The notes below the pieces were generated by a model. That model ran no database searches, was not told where the DNA came from, and was given only the letters and a program-made list of their open reading frames with translations. 64,000 bases of DNA, taken from positions 92,058,630 through 92,122,629 of the forward strand of contig CM058232.1 in assembly GCA_030180135.1 (NCBI GenBank), given 5' to 3'. Each line of letters begins with the position of its first letter. The stretch's first letter is position 1. Below, one piece after another: positions 10,084 through 21,985 of this stretch. Origin of the DNA: Orychophragmus violaceus (Eukaryota; Streptophyta; Magnoliopsida; Brassicales; Brassicaceae). Made by a program: the position numbers and the translations under genes.

Positions 10084-12862
10084 CTGCTGATGATCCAGAT
10101 GAGACCTATAGGTTTCCTGAGCTTCCACGACCAGCAGAAGACATGCCACCGGGGCAATTTCAGAATTGGGAAGCAGATGTTCTCAAGGGAATCTGGAAGA
10201 CAGTTTACTGCATGTCCTGTCAGCGCACACATCATTTCACCAGCCGCAGCCACGACGTCGCGCACCAGCGCCAGCACCTGTCCATGTGAGTTCAAAGGAT
10301 GAGGAGATAGAGGAGGCAGTTGACTCCACGAAGATGGATGATGAAGACTCTCCAGTCTTCTAGAAAAATGCTGCTACTGATTCTGTGTTTGTTTCTTTTT
10401 ATTTTATTTCTTTTGAGTCATTTTTATGTTTCTTTTGAGTCAGTATGTCAGTCCCGTCTGTTTGGAACCTTGACTATTTGAGTTTATACATCACCCATGT
10501 TGTTTCTGATGTGATTTTGAGTGATCTAACGCAGCTAACAAGTGAGTAATTGAGTGCTAACCCATGAACTCAACCACGACAGACTCTACATCCTGCGTCT
10601 GATCACACGACCCCGATGTCGCGCGACACCGCTCTTAGTGTCGGTCGACACTGGTCGTGTTCAGGTTTGACTTTTTAAATCAATAACTCTATGGTTTCAG
10701 ATTGATTTCTCCTGAACCCAAGCTATAATTGCACTGAAGACAGTGCAGTCTAAGTGTGGGGGAGGTGGTTACTGACATTGTGTTTTGTTTTCTTATAGTC
10801 AGTCCCTTGTTTTCCCTTGTTTTCAAAATGGTTTTATTGAGTCAAAATGTGTATGAAAATATGATTTCTCGAGGAATTTTTTCGCAGGAACAGGAACTAA
10901 GTGACCATTGGACGGACTTGCAATAGCTCTTTGACTATTAGAAAACCCCACACGGATCAACTTACCAAGGACACCCATATCTAACCAGGTATTCAGAGGA
11001 TCCATCACTAACTTCACCTCTAATCCTAACTTATTTTCTTACTTAGGGACTTGGTATCTTTGGATTGGATTCCTCTGACGTGTTTGACACAACCTATAAT
11101 CATGTCTGAGTATGGTTTCTTATTTTCCCCTCCTTGAAAGTAAAAAAAAAAAGACATTAAAACTGCAGATAAGCTAGTAACTTCGAAGTTATCACGGGAG
11201 TGGTAGAGACCCCTATTACCTCCTGTGTATCCATGGAAAGGTCCAAAATTAAACCCTGGATAAAAAGGGAAGAGCACTAATAAAAATAAATGATACCCAG
11301 TGGGGAAAAATCAGCGCTAGGGGAGAAAGGGAAAAAAAAAGAACCAGAAACCGACAGTTTGGTGGTAAGCTACTGAATAGGTTGAGTCATGTGTCCTCTG
11401 ATTGATAATCCCTTTGTGAGACTGCATCTAATTGTATATAGCGGTTAGTGTTGTGAACTTGAATGTCCTAATTTGTTTGTGGAGTTTACTTGAGACAATT
11501 GCTAAGTATGGGGGAAGTACATTGTGGTCTTGATCTCTGTAGGAATGTTTCAGTGGGCTTACTAAGTGAATGTGAATGCGAAAGTTCCAAGGACAAAATG
11601 AGTTTATGTCTTTAAAACCTCTTTCTTATGCTTTGGTTCTTTACTTGCTTAAGGGCCAGCAAGAGCTAAGTGTGGGGGAGTTGATATATCATGGTTTTTC
11701 TAGGTTTTCAAACATGATATATTTGAATATATTGAGTCTTTAACCTGGTTTTTCGAGTATATTAAGTCTTCTACAGGTAAGCTTGCGTTTGGAGCAAAGT
11801 GAGGATTATAGGACGTTTCTGGTGATTTGTGCAAGGAGCGTAAGTGAGAGTCTCGACCATGACTGGATATCGACCGACACTCTGGTGTCGGTCAACACTG
11901 AGGGCAACAGAATCTTAAGCGCCGGTTGAAGACATATTTTTAAGAATAGCAAAGTTGCCCCATAAGTTTCCCTGATACTAATCTAGCCCCAAAACGTGTT
12001 TAGGAGTTTAATTAGGTTTTTAAGACTCAGATATGAGGATCTTGTTCTGACTTTTGTTCTTACTTTGTTCTTGCTTTGGAGATTGAGAGATTTGGGCTAA
12101 GGGGCTGTTCTTGCTACTTGTAACCCTTGAGAGAAGGATTTTGAACCCCTTTACTTATCTATTCAGTCTTTTGGTTTTCTATTCAATGATGTGTTGTTCA
12201 TTTGATAATATGTTTGAGTAGTAACCTTGTTAGATTTAGGAATTCTCATAGGGTTTTTATGGATGTTTAGATAACTGGTTGATTAGGATTCTAAATATGT
12301 TCGTTCATCACCTAAGTTGCACTTAATACTGAATTCTGGACAGATCACCTAGGATTTAGATCTGAGATAATCAATTGTGCACGAGAGTGTAAGTTTTAAT
12401 CTGAATTAACTTAATGTGAGCAATTTGACTAAATACAAAGAGATTTGGTTTAGGAGAATTGTGAACTGAAGAACCTGTTTCTAATGCTTGTCTAGAACTC
12501 TAAGATTACAAAGAGATTTGAATCATTAGGTTGTTAGACATAGAAATAATCTCAGCGAGAGTTGGATTGTTTATCATTGTGTTTCTAGTTCTTGAACATG
12601 AGCTAAATCTGAATTCGGTTGATTAAGTATATGACATTGTATAATTCCCGAGAACTTCCTAAGTCTAGCGTCTTTTTCCCATTGAAAACACTCTTTAATT
12701 TACTTGCATTCGCTTATTGCTTTCTCCTGATTGACTTAGCTTGATTGGAAAACACATACTCTATTGTGTGAAACTTGAGTCCTTGTGGATACGATACCCT
12801 GAATACCACATTACCATAATTGTGCACTTGCAGTAGAATAAGTAATAAACTTTAACCTATCA
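10084..12862 (+). mobile_element. 3' part of an Athila-type Ty3/gypsy element, split by Tat element 1
   Basis: Directly after the Tat LTR comes the tail of an open frame (about 10084-10289 or 10363, with DDPDETYRFPELPRPAED), which I cannot assign to a domain. A 1.3 kb noncoding region and an LTR follow. Noncoding landmarks are shared with Athila-6: the purine stretches at 10751-10765, 11501-11517 and 11667-11681, and ATGATACCCAGTGGGGAAAA near 11290. The element's 5' part must lie upstream of the window, beyond Tat element 1. It abuts LINE sequence at 12863. Confidence 0.8.
11682..12862 (+). repeat. 3' LTR of the left Athila-type element
   Basis: A 1181-base LTR starting TGATATATCATGG and ending AACCTATCA, preceded by the polypurine tract GTGTGGGGGAGT. 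It is related to the 1199-base LTRs of Athila-6 but clearly diverged, so it is a separate subfamily. It carries a pair of CGACCGACA / GTCGGTCAACA motifs at about 11870-11897. Confidence 0.88.
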
Positions 12863-13461
12863 GGAGTTTCCATATATTTTTGAAGTATTATGCTGATTAA
12901 TATCAGTAGATTTCGTGATGTCACGTTGGATATGATATCCAGTTTTGACTGTATAATGACCTGCCTTTAAATGTATCCAAGTGAGTGTATCACTTACCCC
13001 TGTTTTCGAGGGTTGAATCTTGAGGATCTCTGAGACATCCTCTGGAGTGATGATTGCTTGAATCTTGGCGAGATCCCAGGTGGTAGTGCCTGAAAGAAAT
13101 AGATCACTCACATTATATTTTAGCTGGTAACCAGGAGATAGTCGTCTTGGTGCTTTAGAGGGGTTGACTGTAACCTAAGGGTCATGCCATATTTTGATAG
13201 TTTTTCCATTCCCTACACCCCAAAAAGACCTCTTTTCAGTAAAGGGAGAGCACTATGTATATTGCGCCGCGGAGCTAGAGTTTTTAGATAATGCTTTGAA
13301 GAAATTCTTGATGTGGGTAATAAACTCTAGCTAGGAAGCTATTTGGGTGTTGAAGTAATCTCCAACCTTGTTTGGCTAAAAGCGCAATATTGAAGTCTTT
13401 GAAGTCCTTAATACCGAGGCCTCCCATTTTTTTTTGAGTCCACTATCTTATTTTAGGTTAC
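12863..13461 (-). pseudogene. LINE (L1-type) 3' coding part, left piece
   Basis: Read on the minus strand from 13461, this gives the region downstream of a plant LINE reverse transcriptase: MGGLGIKDFKDFNIALLAKQ, then GWRLLQHPNSFLARVYY. Further on is the zf-RVT-type stretch ending at about 12863 (TPEDVSEILKIQPS, HYTVKTGYHIQ). It has stops and frameshifts. The piece at 50784-51396 is its upstream half; the two were separated by Tat element 2, with GTTAC duplicated at 13457-13461 and 50784-50788. The left end is cut by the Athila-type LTR. Confidence 0.8.
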
Positions 13462-14001
13462 TGTTGGTACTGGATTTCCCTTTAGGAAATCCGGCCCATT
13501 AACAGACAAGACAAAGGCCCGTGATTACGAGCCCATTCCAGAATCAAAGATAGACGGGAGAGTCAACTCTCTTGTTGGGCCCAAGCGAAGCAAGCGCCTT
13601 GGAGAGGCCCAGACGACGCCGAAGCCGGAGACGATCGAGCTCGAGCTCGGCTGAGGAAGACGTGGAGATAGAGCAACTCGGTCTTCGTCAGTTCAACTGA
13701 TCCGCACGAATCTCGGAGATCGTTACAACGACAAGGCCGAAGTATCAGGACGAAGAGATGAGAGTGGAGACTATTTAAAGGAAGAAGTGGCGGCTCATCA
13801 AAAACAATTCCAACCTAGGCTAAGAACACTTCGACTAGATAGCTCGATTCCATACTTTGTACTCTCTTTTCGCCTGTGTTTGTTCTATCTCGACGATCAA
13901 TCTCAATAAAGTCTTTGATTCATAGGAAACTATACCATTTCTATATCCAAAAGTCCAAATCCACGAATACAAATTCTTAGTGTGAATCCCGGATCCCACC
14001 A
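13462..14001 (+). repeat. 5' LTR of Tat element 2
   Basis: About 540 bases beginning TGTTGG. A TATA-like TATTTAAA is at 13772-13779 and AATAAA at 13905-13910. The exact end is uncertain by a few bases because the last bases (ATCCCACCA) differ slightly from the 3' copy (ATCTCACA). Confidence 0.93.
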
Positions 14002-14003
14002 TT

Positions 14004-14021
14004 TGGCGCCGACTGTGGGGA
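14004..14021 (+). promoter_or_regulatory. Primer binding site of Tat element 2
   Basis: TGGCGCCGACTGTGGGGA immediately follows the 5' LTR. The TGGCGCC start is the type seen in Tat/Athila elements, which pair with the 3' end of a tRNA to start reverse transcription. I cannot tell which tRNA from the sequence alone. Confidence 0.8.
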
Positions 14022-14075
14022 CATTCTATAGCCTTTCCTATCTTAAGAATCAGATCCTAGATCCGATAGATCGAG

Positions 14076-15758
14076 ATGAATCCCGACCAAACTGGCTCTC
14101 CCAGCGCCACACCACCGGTTGACCACCCTCAAACGGTCGACAACGTTCCTCAGAACACTACCGGGGTAAGGAACATGGGTCAGACCGACGGCGTGTTGAC
14201 GAGCTCCGCCTCAGTCTCCACGACCTCGGCACCAGCCGGCTCCGTCGCTCAAACAATCGCAACAAGCCAGACTCCGACAAATGTTTTGTCAGGAACTAAT
14301 GATCCGAGCATAAACTGGGTGTGGATGAGAAACGACTCAATACCCACCCCGGGAGGAGGATCTGGAGTAACCAGACCCAATTCACCACTACCTTCCGCTC
14401 CACAGAGACAAGGACCAAGCGATCTTGCCGAGATCCGTTCGATGTTAAGCCTGTTAGTAGATCGAACGAGAAATAACGAGGCAAGCGCAAGGGCCCAAGA
14501 GGTCGCAAACCGTTCCCTGGCAGCGCAGCTCGAAGAACAAGAGCGGCGCCTGAACGCCCGTCTTGAAGAGCTCGCCAGTCAGAGCCAAGGGGGCAGACAA
14601 ACGCAAACTCCCATAAGTCCTCCACCGTGTACTCGCTTGGACTTCTCCCAAGTAGTAACTCCTCCGGGAACGTCGGGACATTTCGGTAATACGTCAAATA
14701 GCGGCTTCCGCCCTACAATGACCCCTATCGCGGTACCGACCCCATTTGGTTCGAGTTCAATGGTCCCAGATCCAACCGGATCAAGAAACCGACCATTACC
14801 CGGGCCACCACCTTTCCCGAGTAACTCTAACCCCCGACCGAGGCAACTAGGAGGTTCTGCCTTCACCAAGAACTCGGGACTCCTTAATGGATTAAACTCA
14901 GTTCAGTTCCGAACGCCACAGGTCGACCAGACGAGGTCGATCCCAACGATCGATCTCCTCGACCCCATTTTTCCGGAACAAACGTCAGGACAGGCACAAG
15001 TCCAGTTCGCACCCGCAGAGGGCGATGAACACGATATGCTTAGACAATACATTGAACAGGCTAAAGCCCAGTTTAACAGTCTGAGCTCGAAAGTTCACAT
15101 GGCGACGAGCGCGGCTCCTGACATCGATCGAGTGATCGAAGAAACACAACAAACGCCGTTCACAGATCGGATTGCGTTTGCAAGAATCCGAGAGATCAAG
15201 AAAACTAAGTTTCCGGAATTCTCTGGGAAATCGGACCCGAAAGCCCACATCAGGGCATTCCGACTAGCGATGGCAAGGGTGTACCTTACCGATGAGGAGA
15301 GGGAGCCAGCCTTCTGCAGGCTCTTTGCGGAAAACCTATCAGGTTCTGCCCTAGAATGGTTTGCCGGACTGGAAGAAAGGTCCATTGACAACTTCACCCA
15401 GTTCATGACGGCTTTCCTCAAACAATACTCCATTTTCATCGAGGAAAAGACTACCGAGGCAGCCTTATTTGGCGTCTCTCAAAAACCCGACGAAACACTT
15501 CGCTCGTACATCGACCGATTCAAGGAAATAAAATCCAAAATCGCGAACCCACGAGATGAGGTAGCTATAGAAGCGTTAAGACGAGGACTATGGTTCTCAA
15601 CCAGATTCCGCGAGGAAATAACAGTCCGCGAACCCCAAACGCTCGATGACGCCCTCCATCGCGCATCGGCCTTTGCTCGCCTCGAGGACGAAACCACGGC
15701 CCTCAGGGAAAAACACCGGAAAGAAAGGAACCCATCGGGTCCACAGAATTCAAACTGA
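14076..15758 (+). CDS. gag: Tat element 2 gag, truncated by an 11-base duplication
   Basis: The ATG at 14076 is 55 bases after the primer site and begins MNPDQTGSPS. The N-terminal 150 residues are low-complexity, Ser/Thr/Pro-rich, and followed by a coiled-coil-like segment (RNNEASARAQEVANRSLAAQ, about 14465-14525). The capsid-like domain is at about 15180-15690. The frame stops at 15758 because an 11-base tandem duplication (GAATTCAAACT twice, 15746-15767) creates a TGA and a frameshift. In element 1 the same place is undamaged and the frame goes on into zinc knuckle and protease. This copy gives the gag N-terminus missing from element 1. Confidence 0.85.
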   Translation: MNPDQTGSPSATPPVDHPQTVDNVPQNTTGVRNMGQTDGVLTSSASVSTTSAPAGSVAQTIATSQTPTNVLSGTNDPSINWVWMRNDSIPTPGGGSGVTRPNSPLPSAPQRQGPSDLAEIRSMLSLLVDRTRNNEASARAQEVANRSLAAQLEEQERRLNARLEELASQSQGGRQTQTPISPPPCTRLDFSQVVTPPGTSGHFGNTSNSGFRPTMTPIAVPTPFGSSSMVPDPTGSRNRPLPGPPPFPSNSNPRPRQLGGSAFTKNSGLLNGLNSVQFRTPQVDQTRSIPTIDLLDPIFPEQTSGQAQVQFAPAEGDEHDMLRQYIEQAKAQFNSLSSKVHMATSAAPDIDRVIEETQQTPFTDRIAFARIREIKKTKFPEFSGKSDPKAHIRAFRLAMARVYLTDEEREPAFCRLFAENLSGSALEWFAGLEERSIDNFTQFMTAFLKQYSIFIEEKTTEAALFGVSQKPDETLRSYIDRFKEIKSKIANPRDEVAIEALRRGLWFSTRFREEITVREPQTLDDALHRASAFARLEDETTALREKHRKERNPSGPQNSN

Positions 15759-16899
15759 ATTCAAACTCGAAAAAGGATTCCCGTAAGTCAGGGAACGTCA
15801 ACGCGGTCGAGAGCCCAAAGAGCTCGAAGAAATTCGAGTTCGACAAGGAAAAATTCTGTGATTTCCACAATAAGAGAGGACACTCGACCGAGGACTGCTA
15901 TACTCGAGCTAAAGCAGAGGCTCAAAAACAAGAGTCCGAAAGCAAAAAAGATTCCGAGGTCGAGGAGGAAACTCTGTCCGAAAAAAGGAAAACAAACAGA
16001 CCAAGGAGTCGAACTCTAAAAAGCACTCTCAAAACAAACGGGAACGGTCAAAGGAGCCGGAATCTCCCGAAACACTCCCTCAAGGGTCGCGGAAGCGAGT
16101 CGAGTTCATCCTCGGCGAGCTTAACCTGAGCGGTACTCCGGGAGGTTCGGCACTATCCCCGCCTCCGGCTCCTGCCAAAAGTTTACGCTCAAGAATCAAT
16201 CTCCCTCGTCTCTGCGGGGGGGGGGGGGGGGGGGGTGTACGGGCTATACCCCCTAAACGAATCGACTTCATCTTCGGTGGCTCCAAGCTTTGCCGCGACT
16301 CGGTCAATTCGATCAAAACTCTTCAAAGAAGAGTCGAGACCGACAGAAGGGGAAAGACCCCAATGTTGGGTCCAGACCACGAGATCATTTTCCACGAGAG
16401 CGAGACAAGTAATCGCGACAAACCACACGACGACGCTCTCCTCGTTTGTCTAGTAGTGGGAGATGTCGAACTCTCGAGGATAATGATTGACACAGGAAGT
16501 TCGGTAGATGTCCTCTTTTACGACGCGTTCAAAAAGATGGACTTCAACGATTCCGAGGTTGTAGAAGAAAAGACGCCACTAGTAGGTTTTGCTGGCGAAA
16601 CAACATACTCGATGGGCTCTGTCTTCGCCCCAGTAATCGCTGGAGGAGTTCGGAGAATGACAGAGTTCGTCATAGTAGATCGGCCAGCTCCCTATAACGC
16701 AATCCTAGGTCGACCATGGATATACGACATGAAAGCGGTACCATCGACCTACCACCAATGCGTAAAGTTCCCGACACCCAAAGGGATCTAAACCATTCAC
16801 GGAAGTCAAAAGATTTCCCGCCATTGCTACATGAACGGATTCAAACAGATCGAGAAATCCCCTGCGTAGCAATTACAGAAAGAGGACAAGCTCGCCACC
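15759..16899 (+). pseudogene. Tat element 2 gag tail and protease
   Basis: The zinc knuckle (DFHNKRGHSTEDC, near 15860) and a G20 tract (16216-16235) precede the protease. The protease frame 16363-16791 shows IDTGSSVDVLFYDAF (about 16485-16530) and ILGRPWI. It is in a +1 frame relative to gag, which fits the 11-base duplication plus a one-base deletion near 15982. It ends at a TAA where element 1 has AAA. Confidence 0.8.
16216..16235 (+). repeat. G20 homopolymer in gag of Tat element 2
   Basis: Twenty consecutive G bases, three more than in element 1, so the glycine frame is kept. Confidence 0.93.
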
Positions 16900-18912
16900 A
16901 TGCAGACCAAAAGGTCGAACGACCCCAGTCAAATAGGACCCCCAAAGGACCTCACGACTCAGGTCTGCATAGACGAGGCTCATCCCGAAAGACTCGTTGG
17001 CATAGGAATCGACCTATCAGAGCCAGTCAAGAACGAACTGGTCTCTTTTCTCAAAAAGAACGTCGACTCCTTCGCCTGGTCTTCAGCAGACATGAAAGGG
17101 ATAAACATCGACGTAACCAGCCACGAGCTGAATGTCGACCCGACCTACAAACCGGTAAGACAGAAACGCCAAAATAGGCCCTGAACGGGCCAAAGCCGTC
17201 AATGACGAGGTCGATCGGTTATTAAAAATCGGATCGATCAGAGAGGTCAAGTACCCCGACTGGCTCGCAAACCCCGTGGTGGTTAAGAAAAAGAACGGAA
17301 AGTGGAGGGTCTGCGTAGACTTCACGGATCTCAACAAAGCATGTCCAAAGGACAGCTTCCCACTCCCGCACATCGACCGACTGGTCGAGGCCACCGCTGA
17401 ACATCAGCTGCTATCCTTTATGGACGCGTACTCAGGGTACAATCAAATATTGATGAACCCTGAAGACCAAGAAAAGACCTCGTTCATAACTGATCGAGGC
17501 ACATACTGCTACAAAGTCATGCCCTTCGGACTGAAAAACGCAGGAGCAACTTACCAGCGCCTCGTCAACAAGATGTTCTCAGGACTCTTAGGCAAAACCA
17601 TGGAGGTCTACATCGATGGTATGCTGGTAAAATCTTCTAGGTACGAGGATCACATCCCCCAACTAAAAGAATGCTTTACCATTCTCAATAAGTACGGGAT
17701 GAAACTCAACCCAGCTAAATGTACCTTCGGGGTCCCTTCAGGAGAGTTCCTCGGTTACTTAGTAACCGAAAGGGGGATCGAAGCGAACCACAAACAGATC
17801 GCAACGTTCATAGAGATGAAATCTCCCAGAACAACGCGAGAAGTCCAGCGCCTAACCGGCAAAATAGCTGCTCTGAATCGCTTCATCTCGAGGTCGACTG
17901 ATAAATGTCTACCCTTCTATCACTTGCTCAAAGCAAACAAAAAGTTCCTTTGGGACGAAAAGTGTGAAGAGGCATTCACTCAGCTCAAAACTTACTTAAG
18001 CGAACCACCCATACTGGCGAAACCAGTAGAAGGAGAACCCCTTTATCTCTACCTAGCTGTCTCGACGGCAGCAGTAAGTGGAGTCCTGGTTCGCGAAGAA
18101 CAAAACGAACAACGGCCGGTGTATTACATCAGTAAGACCTTGATCGATGCTGAAACCAGATACCCCGCCATGGAAAAGCTCGCCTTGGCGCTAGTAACAT
18201 CGGCTCGGAAACTCCGACCGTATTTTCAATCGCACTTGATAATAGTGATGACCTCTCAGCCACTGAGAACCATCCTTCACAGTCCAAGCCAATCAGGTCG
18301 ATTGGTCAAATGGGCTATCGAACTCAGCGAGTACGACATCGAATACAAAGCTCGAACATGCCTAAAAGCACAAGTACTGGCAGATTTCATAATCGAGCTC
18401 CCTCCGACTATAGAACTCGACCCGACTTCGGCCCAAAGATGGAAACTCTACGTCGATGGAGCTTCCTCAAGACAAGGGTCCGGAGTCGGAGTGAAATTAG
18501 TCTCCCCAACGGGTGAAGTATTAGAACAATCGTTTAGATTGGGCTTCGCCGCATCTAATAACGAGGCAGAATACGAAGCGCTGATAGCCGGGCTTAGACT
18601 TGCGATAGCAATAGGAGCCCGAGAAGTAAATGCCTTCAGCGATTCCCAACTGGTCACAAGCCAATATCATGGCGACTACGAGGCCAAAGACGAACGAATG
18701 GAAGCATACCTACGGGTAGTCCATACATTGGCCGAACAGATCGAATTCTTCGATCTAACATGAATCCCACGAGGTGAAAACACTACAGCCGATGCGCTAG
18801 CGGCATTAGCATCGACATAAGATCCTAACCTCAAAAGAATCATACCAGTCGAAGGGATAGAAAAACCAAGCATCGACATAGCTCTCAAAGCTCTGTCCTT
18901 GAAAGAGGACGG
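16900..18912 (+). pseudogene. Tat element 2 reverse transcriptase and two RNase H domains
   Basis: The start of the reverse transcriptase (16900-17184) is cut by a two-base deletion near 17165. The rest runs in an open frame of 495 codons, 17276-18763. The catalytic YIDD motif reads YIDG: the second aspartate codon (17618-17620) is GGT, so the enzyme should be dead. First RNase H lies at about 18040-18260 and the second at about 18440-18740 (KLYVDGASSRQGSGVGV, FSDSQLV). The frame stops at TGA 18761-18763, where element 1 has CGA. At 18912 the coding region is interrupted by copia-3. Confidence 0.9.
18908..18912 (+). repeat. Target duplication GACGG, left copy (copia-3)
   Basis: GACGG here and at 41175-41179. 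Joining the flanks restores the sequence seen uninterrupted in element 1 (AAAGAGGACGGGCCCGCTG at about 4331). Confidence 0.95.
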
Positions 18913-19582
18913 TGTTGGGAATGTCCTGAAATCTACTGTACTATCTCTAGAAAGTATGATAAATGTCGAGATCAGACATAAGTCATAAATACTGGGTGAT
19001 CATGATGGCTTGCTAGAGTCCGCTCTTGATCTATAAGTTTAGGACTTATTACCAGTATTGTATGATCCCAAAGGGTCACACACCATAGCTAACGGGAAAG
19101 TTAAGATGGAATTAATACGGTAAGATGCAGTGGCATTTACTGTATTTGTACAGAGAGTTGGGCAGACAACAAATGGGCTTTTGTCTGATTTGTGTCTTGG
19201 GCCCAAAAGTCTAAAGGACCATTAGTTTAATTAATTAAACTTGGGCCCATTAGTGAGTTAATAAATTGCAACATGGGTTATGAAACCCTAATGCTGGTTG
19301 GCGATTTTGAGAGTGGCAGCCGTGGCCTCCCTCTCTCTCTAATCTCTCTCACTCTCTGTTGATCCATCCGGTCTAGCAGCCACCCCGGCTTGTAAGAGTG
19401 TGGATACTCAAGGAGGAACAGGTATCTCATATGTTCTGTTGATCTCGACATCACCAATTCCGCTGCAAAGGTAATGTCCAGGTTTGTGTTTATGATTCAT
19501 TTACAAGAACCTAGATCTGTTTAAGATTATGTGCTAGGTTGCAATTTGGGAATTGAACCATGGAAAAACACATAATCCGTCA
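18913..19582 (+). repeat. 5' LTR of copia-3
   Basis: A 670-base LTR, TGTTGGGAATG at the start and CGTCA at the end, with the tRNA-iMet primer site right after it. A CT-rich microsatellite-like stretch lies near 19330-19365. It is the same LTR type as copia-4 (reverse-complemented) and a distant relative of copia-5. Confidence 0.95.
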
Positions 19583-19583
19583 G

Positions 19584-19595
19584 TGGTATCAGAGC
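19584..19595 (+). promoter_or_regulatory. Primer binding site of copia-3 (initiator-Met tRNA type)
   Basis: TGGTATCAGAGC, the standard sequence complementary to the 3' end of plant initiator methionine tRNA, one base after the LTR. Confidence 0.95.
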
Positions 19596-21095
19596 TTAGG
19601 TCATTAGATTCTTGTAATTTGGATCTTATGAATGTTTAAAGGTTTTTGAATCAATTGAATGAATTAAAATTGATTAAAATCTTAAAACCTTATTGGCTAC
19701 ATGTTTTTTGGTCTCGGATCAAAAGTATGGGATGTGGCCGATGATCGCATGACTCGATTGTTGTTGACTTAAAGAGAAACGTGTTAGGTTAAGGTTGTAT
19801 GAATCGATTTGAAAACCCTAGCCATCAATCGTGTTTGTCTTTAAGTGACACGATCGAATGATTGAATTAATATTGTCTTCGTTTGAGTACAATCGCATAG
19901 TCACGATTGTTGACTTGGTTTCATGGTTGACTTTGTTTGAATTCATAAGTTAGTGATTTGTATAATCGCTTGTGTGTTTTGTCTTTAGTGGTGTCTTGAT
20001 CGCTTGTTGACATTTAATTATCATACGAATTGTTAAAGTCAAAATCGTGTTGTTGTATTAATTGAATCGATCACATGATTGACTTAAGTTTGTTAAAGCC
20101 TGTATTTTGTCTTCATGTGTCTTTGCTTTACAATCATGAAATCGATTTGTTTAATTATTGTTTGGTTTAAGCGGTTAACCCAAAATCGCGGTTTGCTGGA
20201 AATTATTTAATACAATTGGTATTATTTAATTTCTGGTTAAACCGGATTGAAATTCAAAAAAAAATTGAATTTTAACCTAAACCGAAGGCTGGTCTAAGTT
20301 TGATTTGGTTGGACCAAATAATTTAGAGCTGGTCTGGTTTAGTAAATAACCGATGGTTTTGATAGTTAATTTGGTCTTGGACCAGAATTAATAAACCGAC
20401 TCGGTTATGTCAAATTATTGGGCCAACTGGAATTCTATGGTCTTGGGCCAAGAATTGGGCCTATAATTTGTGACCCAACCCGAAAATATTTATAAAATAT
20501 TAAATTAGAAATTTCTATTTTTAGTATGTTACTAAATTTAGAAAGTTTCTAAAAGAAGTAAGTTTCCCAAAATAGTAATCTTCTATTTTGGAAATAAAAC
20601 TTAAAAATCCTCAAAAACAATATCAAGCTTGGATGTCTTTCCAATCTTGTCAGCTACTTAACGCTTATTCGATTACAGATATGGCTTACAGTGTGAGGTG
20701 TCTGTTTTCGCGTAAGTAAAGTAGTATATAGTCACTAATTTCATTGGGAGTCCCAGACTTTAGTGATTATTTGGCTGTAAGAGATTGGTTTCCTTGACTG
20801 GGCCATCGGGAGTCCCGGGCCTTGAGACATCTGGTGTATTGGGCCTTGGGCCCAATTCACAACCGAGAGTTATTGGTTATAACTAGCTGTGTGTATGCTT
20901 ACCAAGTAAAGCTAATTCTGGGTGACGGCCAGTGGCCCACTTTGGATTTAGCTGAACATGGGTCTCGGAATCATTGTATTCTTATGAGGTTAAACAAAGA
21001 AATTTTGAATGCAATGCGAGTTTTCTTATAAGTTATTAAGATTACTCTTTTATGAACTAAATAACTAAAACTCTATTTATCTCTAAATTTCAGCT
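19596..21095 (+). other. copia-3 untranslated leader
   Basis: About 1.5 kb with no convincing coding frame. It is AT-rich with many ATCG/CGAT tetramers in its first 550 bases. From about 20200 on it matches the leader of copia-4 (39250 downward on the minus strand) closely. Confidence 0.75.
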
Positions 21096-21985
21096 ATGAC
21101 GAGCACAAACAATCAAAACACTTTCTCGATCCGGTATGTCCTTGAGATGGACAAACTGAACGGATCAAATTTCTTGACTTGGTCGCGGAACCTGAGACTA
21201 GTTCTCAGGCAGGAGAGAAAGGACTATGTCCTTGAAAGGCTCTCCCCGAGAGGATCGGGTCCAAGGCCTCTCATGCAGTTCGTAATGCTTGGAATAAGCA
21301 TTATGATGATGCGGTAGATGTGCGTGGTCTGATATTGGCTACCATGGACTCAGATTTGCTGAAGCAATATGAGAACATGGAGTCGCCAATAGAGATGATC
21401 AGCAGCCTGAAATTGAGATTTCAGGAGCAGGTAAGAGTGGAGAGATACCAGTTGGTTAAATCTCTCACTAGCTGCAAGCTACCGAATGATCATCCAGTAA
21501 GTCCTCATATCAGTAAAATGATGGGTTACGTTGATAACCTGAGGAAACTGGATTATCCAGTTAGCCAAGAATTGGCGACTGAGATCATTCTGCAGTCACT
21601 GCCGTCAAGCTATAATAAGTTCACAAGGAACTATATCAAGAAAGGCTTAACGAAGACGTTGACTGAACTGCATGATATGCTCAAGACAGTTGAGCCAAAC
21701 GTGAAGAGTACCCTGTATCACCTCATGGAGGAGAAGGGTAGGTTTACTAAACCTAATGCTGACAAGGGTGAAGACAAAGTTGTCCTGATTTTGAATCATG
21801 GCAAGCGTGTGTCTTCTGAGCCCGAGTCAGATACCTCTTACGTTGGTAAGTGCTGCTACTGTAAAGAGACTGGGCATTGGAAAAGAGATTGCATTAAATT
21901 CATGGAAGATTATGAGGAGTTGAAGTTGATGTATGAGACTACTTCCTCAGGTATTCATGTTATTACTTCAAGTTATACCTTATAG
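21096..21985 (+). pseudogene. gag: copia-3 gag, one frameshift
   Basis: The ATG at 21096 begins MTSTNNQNTFSIR, the same as the intact copia-4 gag. A one-base deletion near 21239 shifts the frame; the protein resumes at about 21320 and runs to 21985. It contains the UBN2/retrotran_gag-like region (LLKQYENMESPIEMISSLK) and a CCHC zinc knuckle at about 21850-21895 (CCYCKETGHWKRDC). It stops after SSYTL, exactly where copia-4 gag stops, just before the protease motif. Confidence 0.88.
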
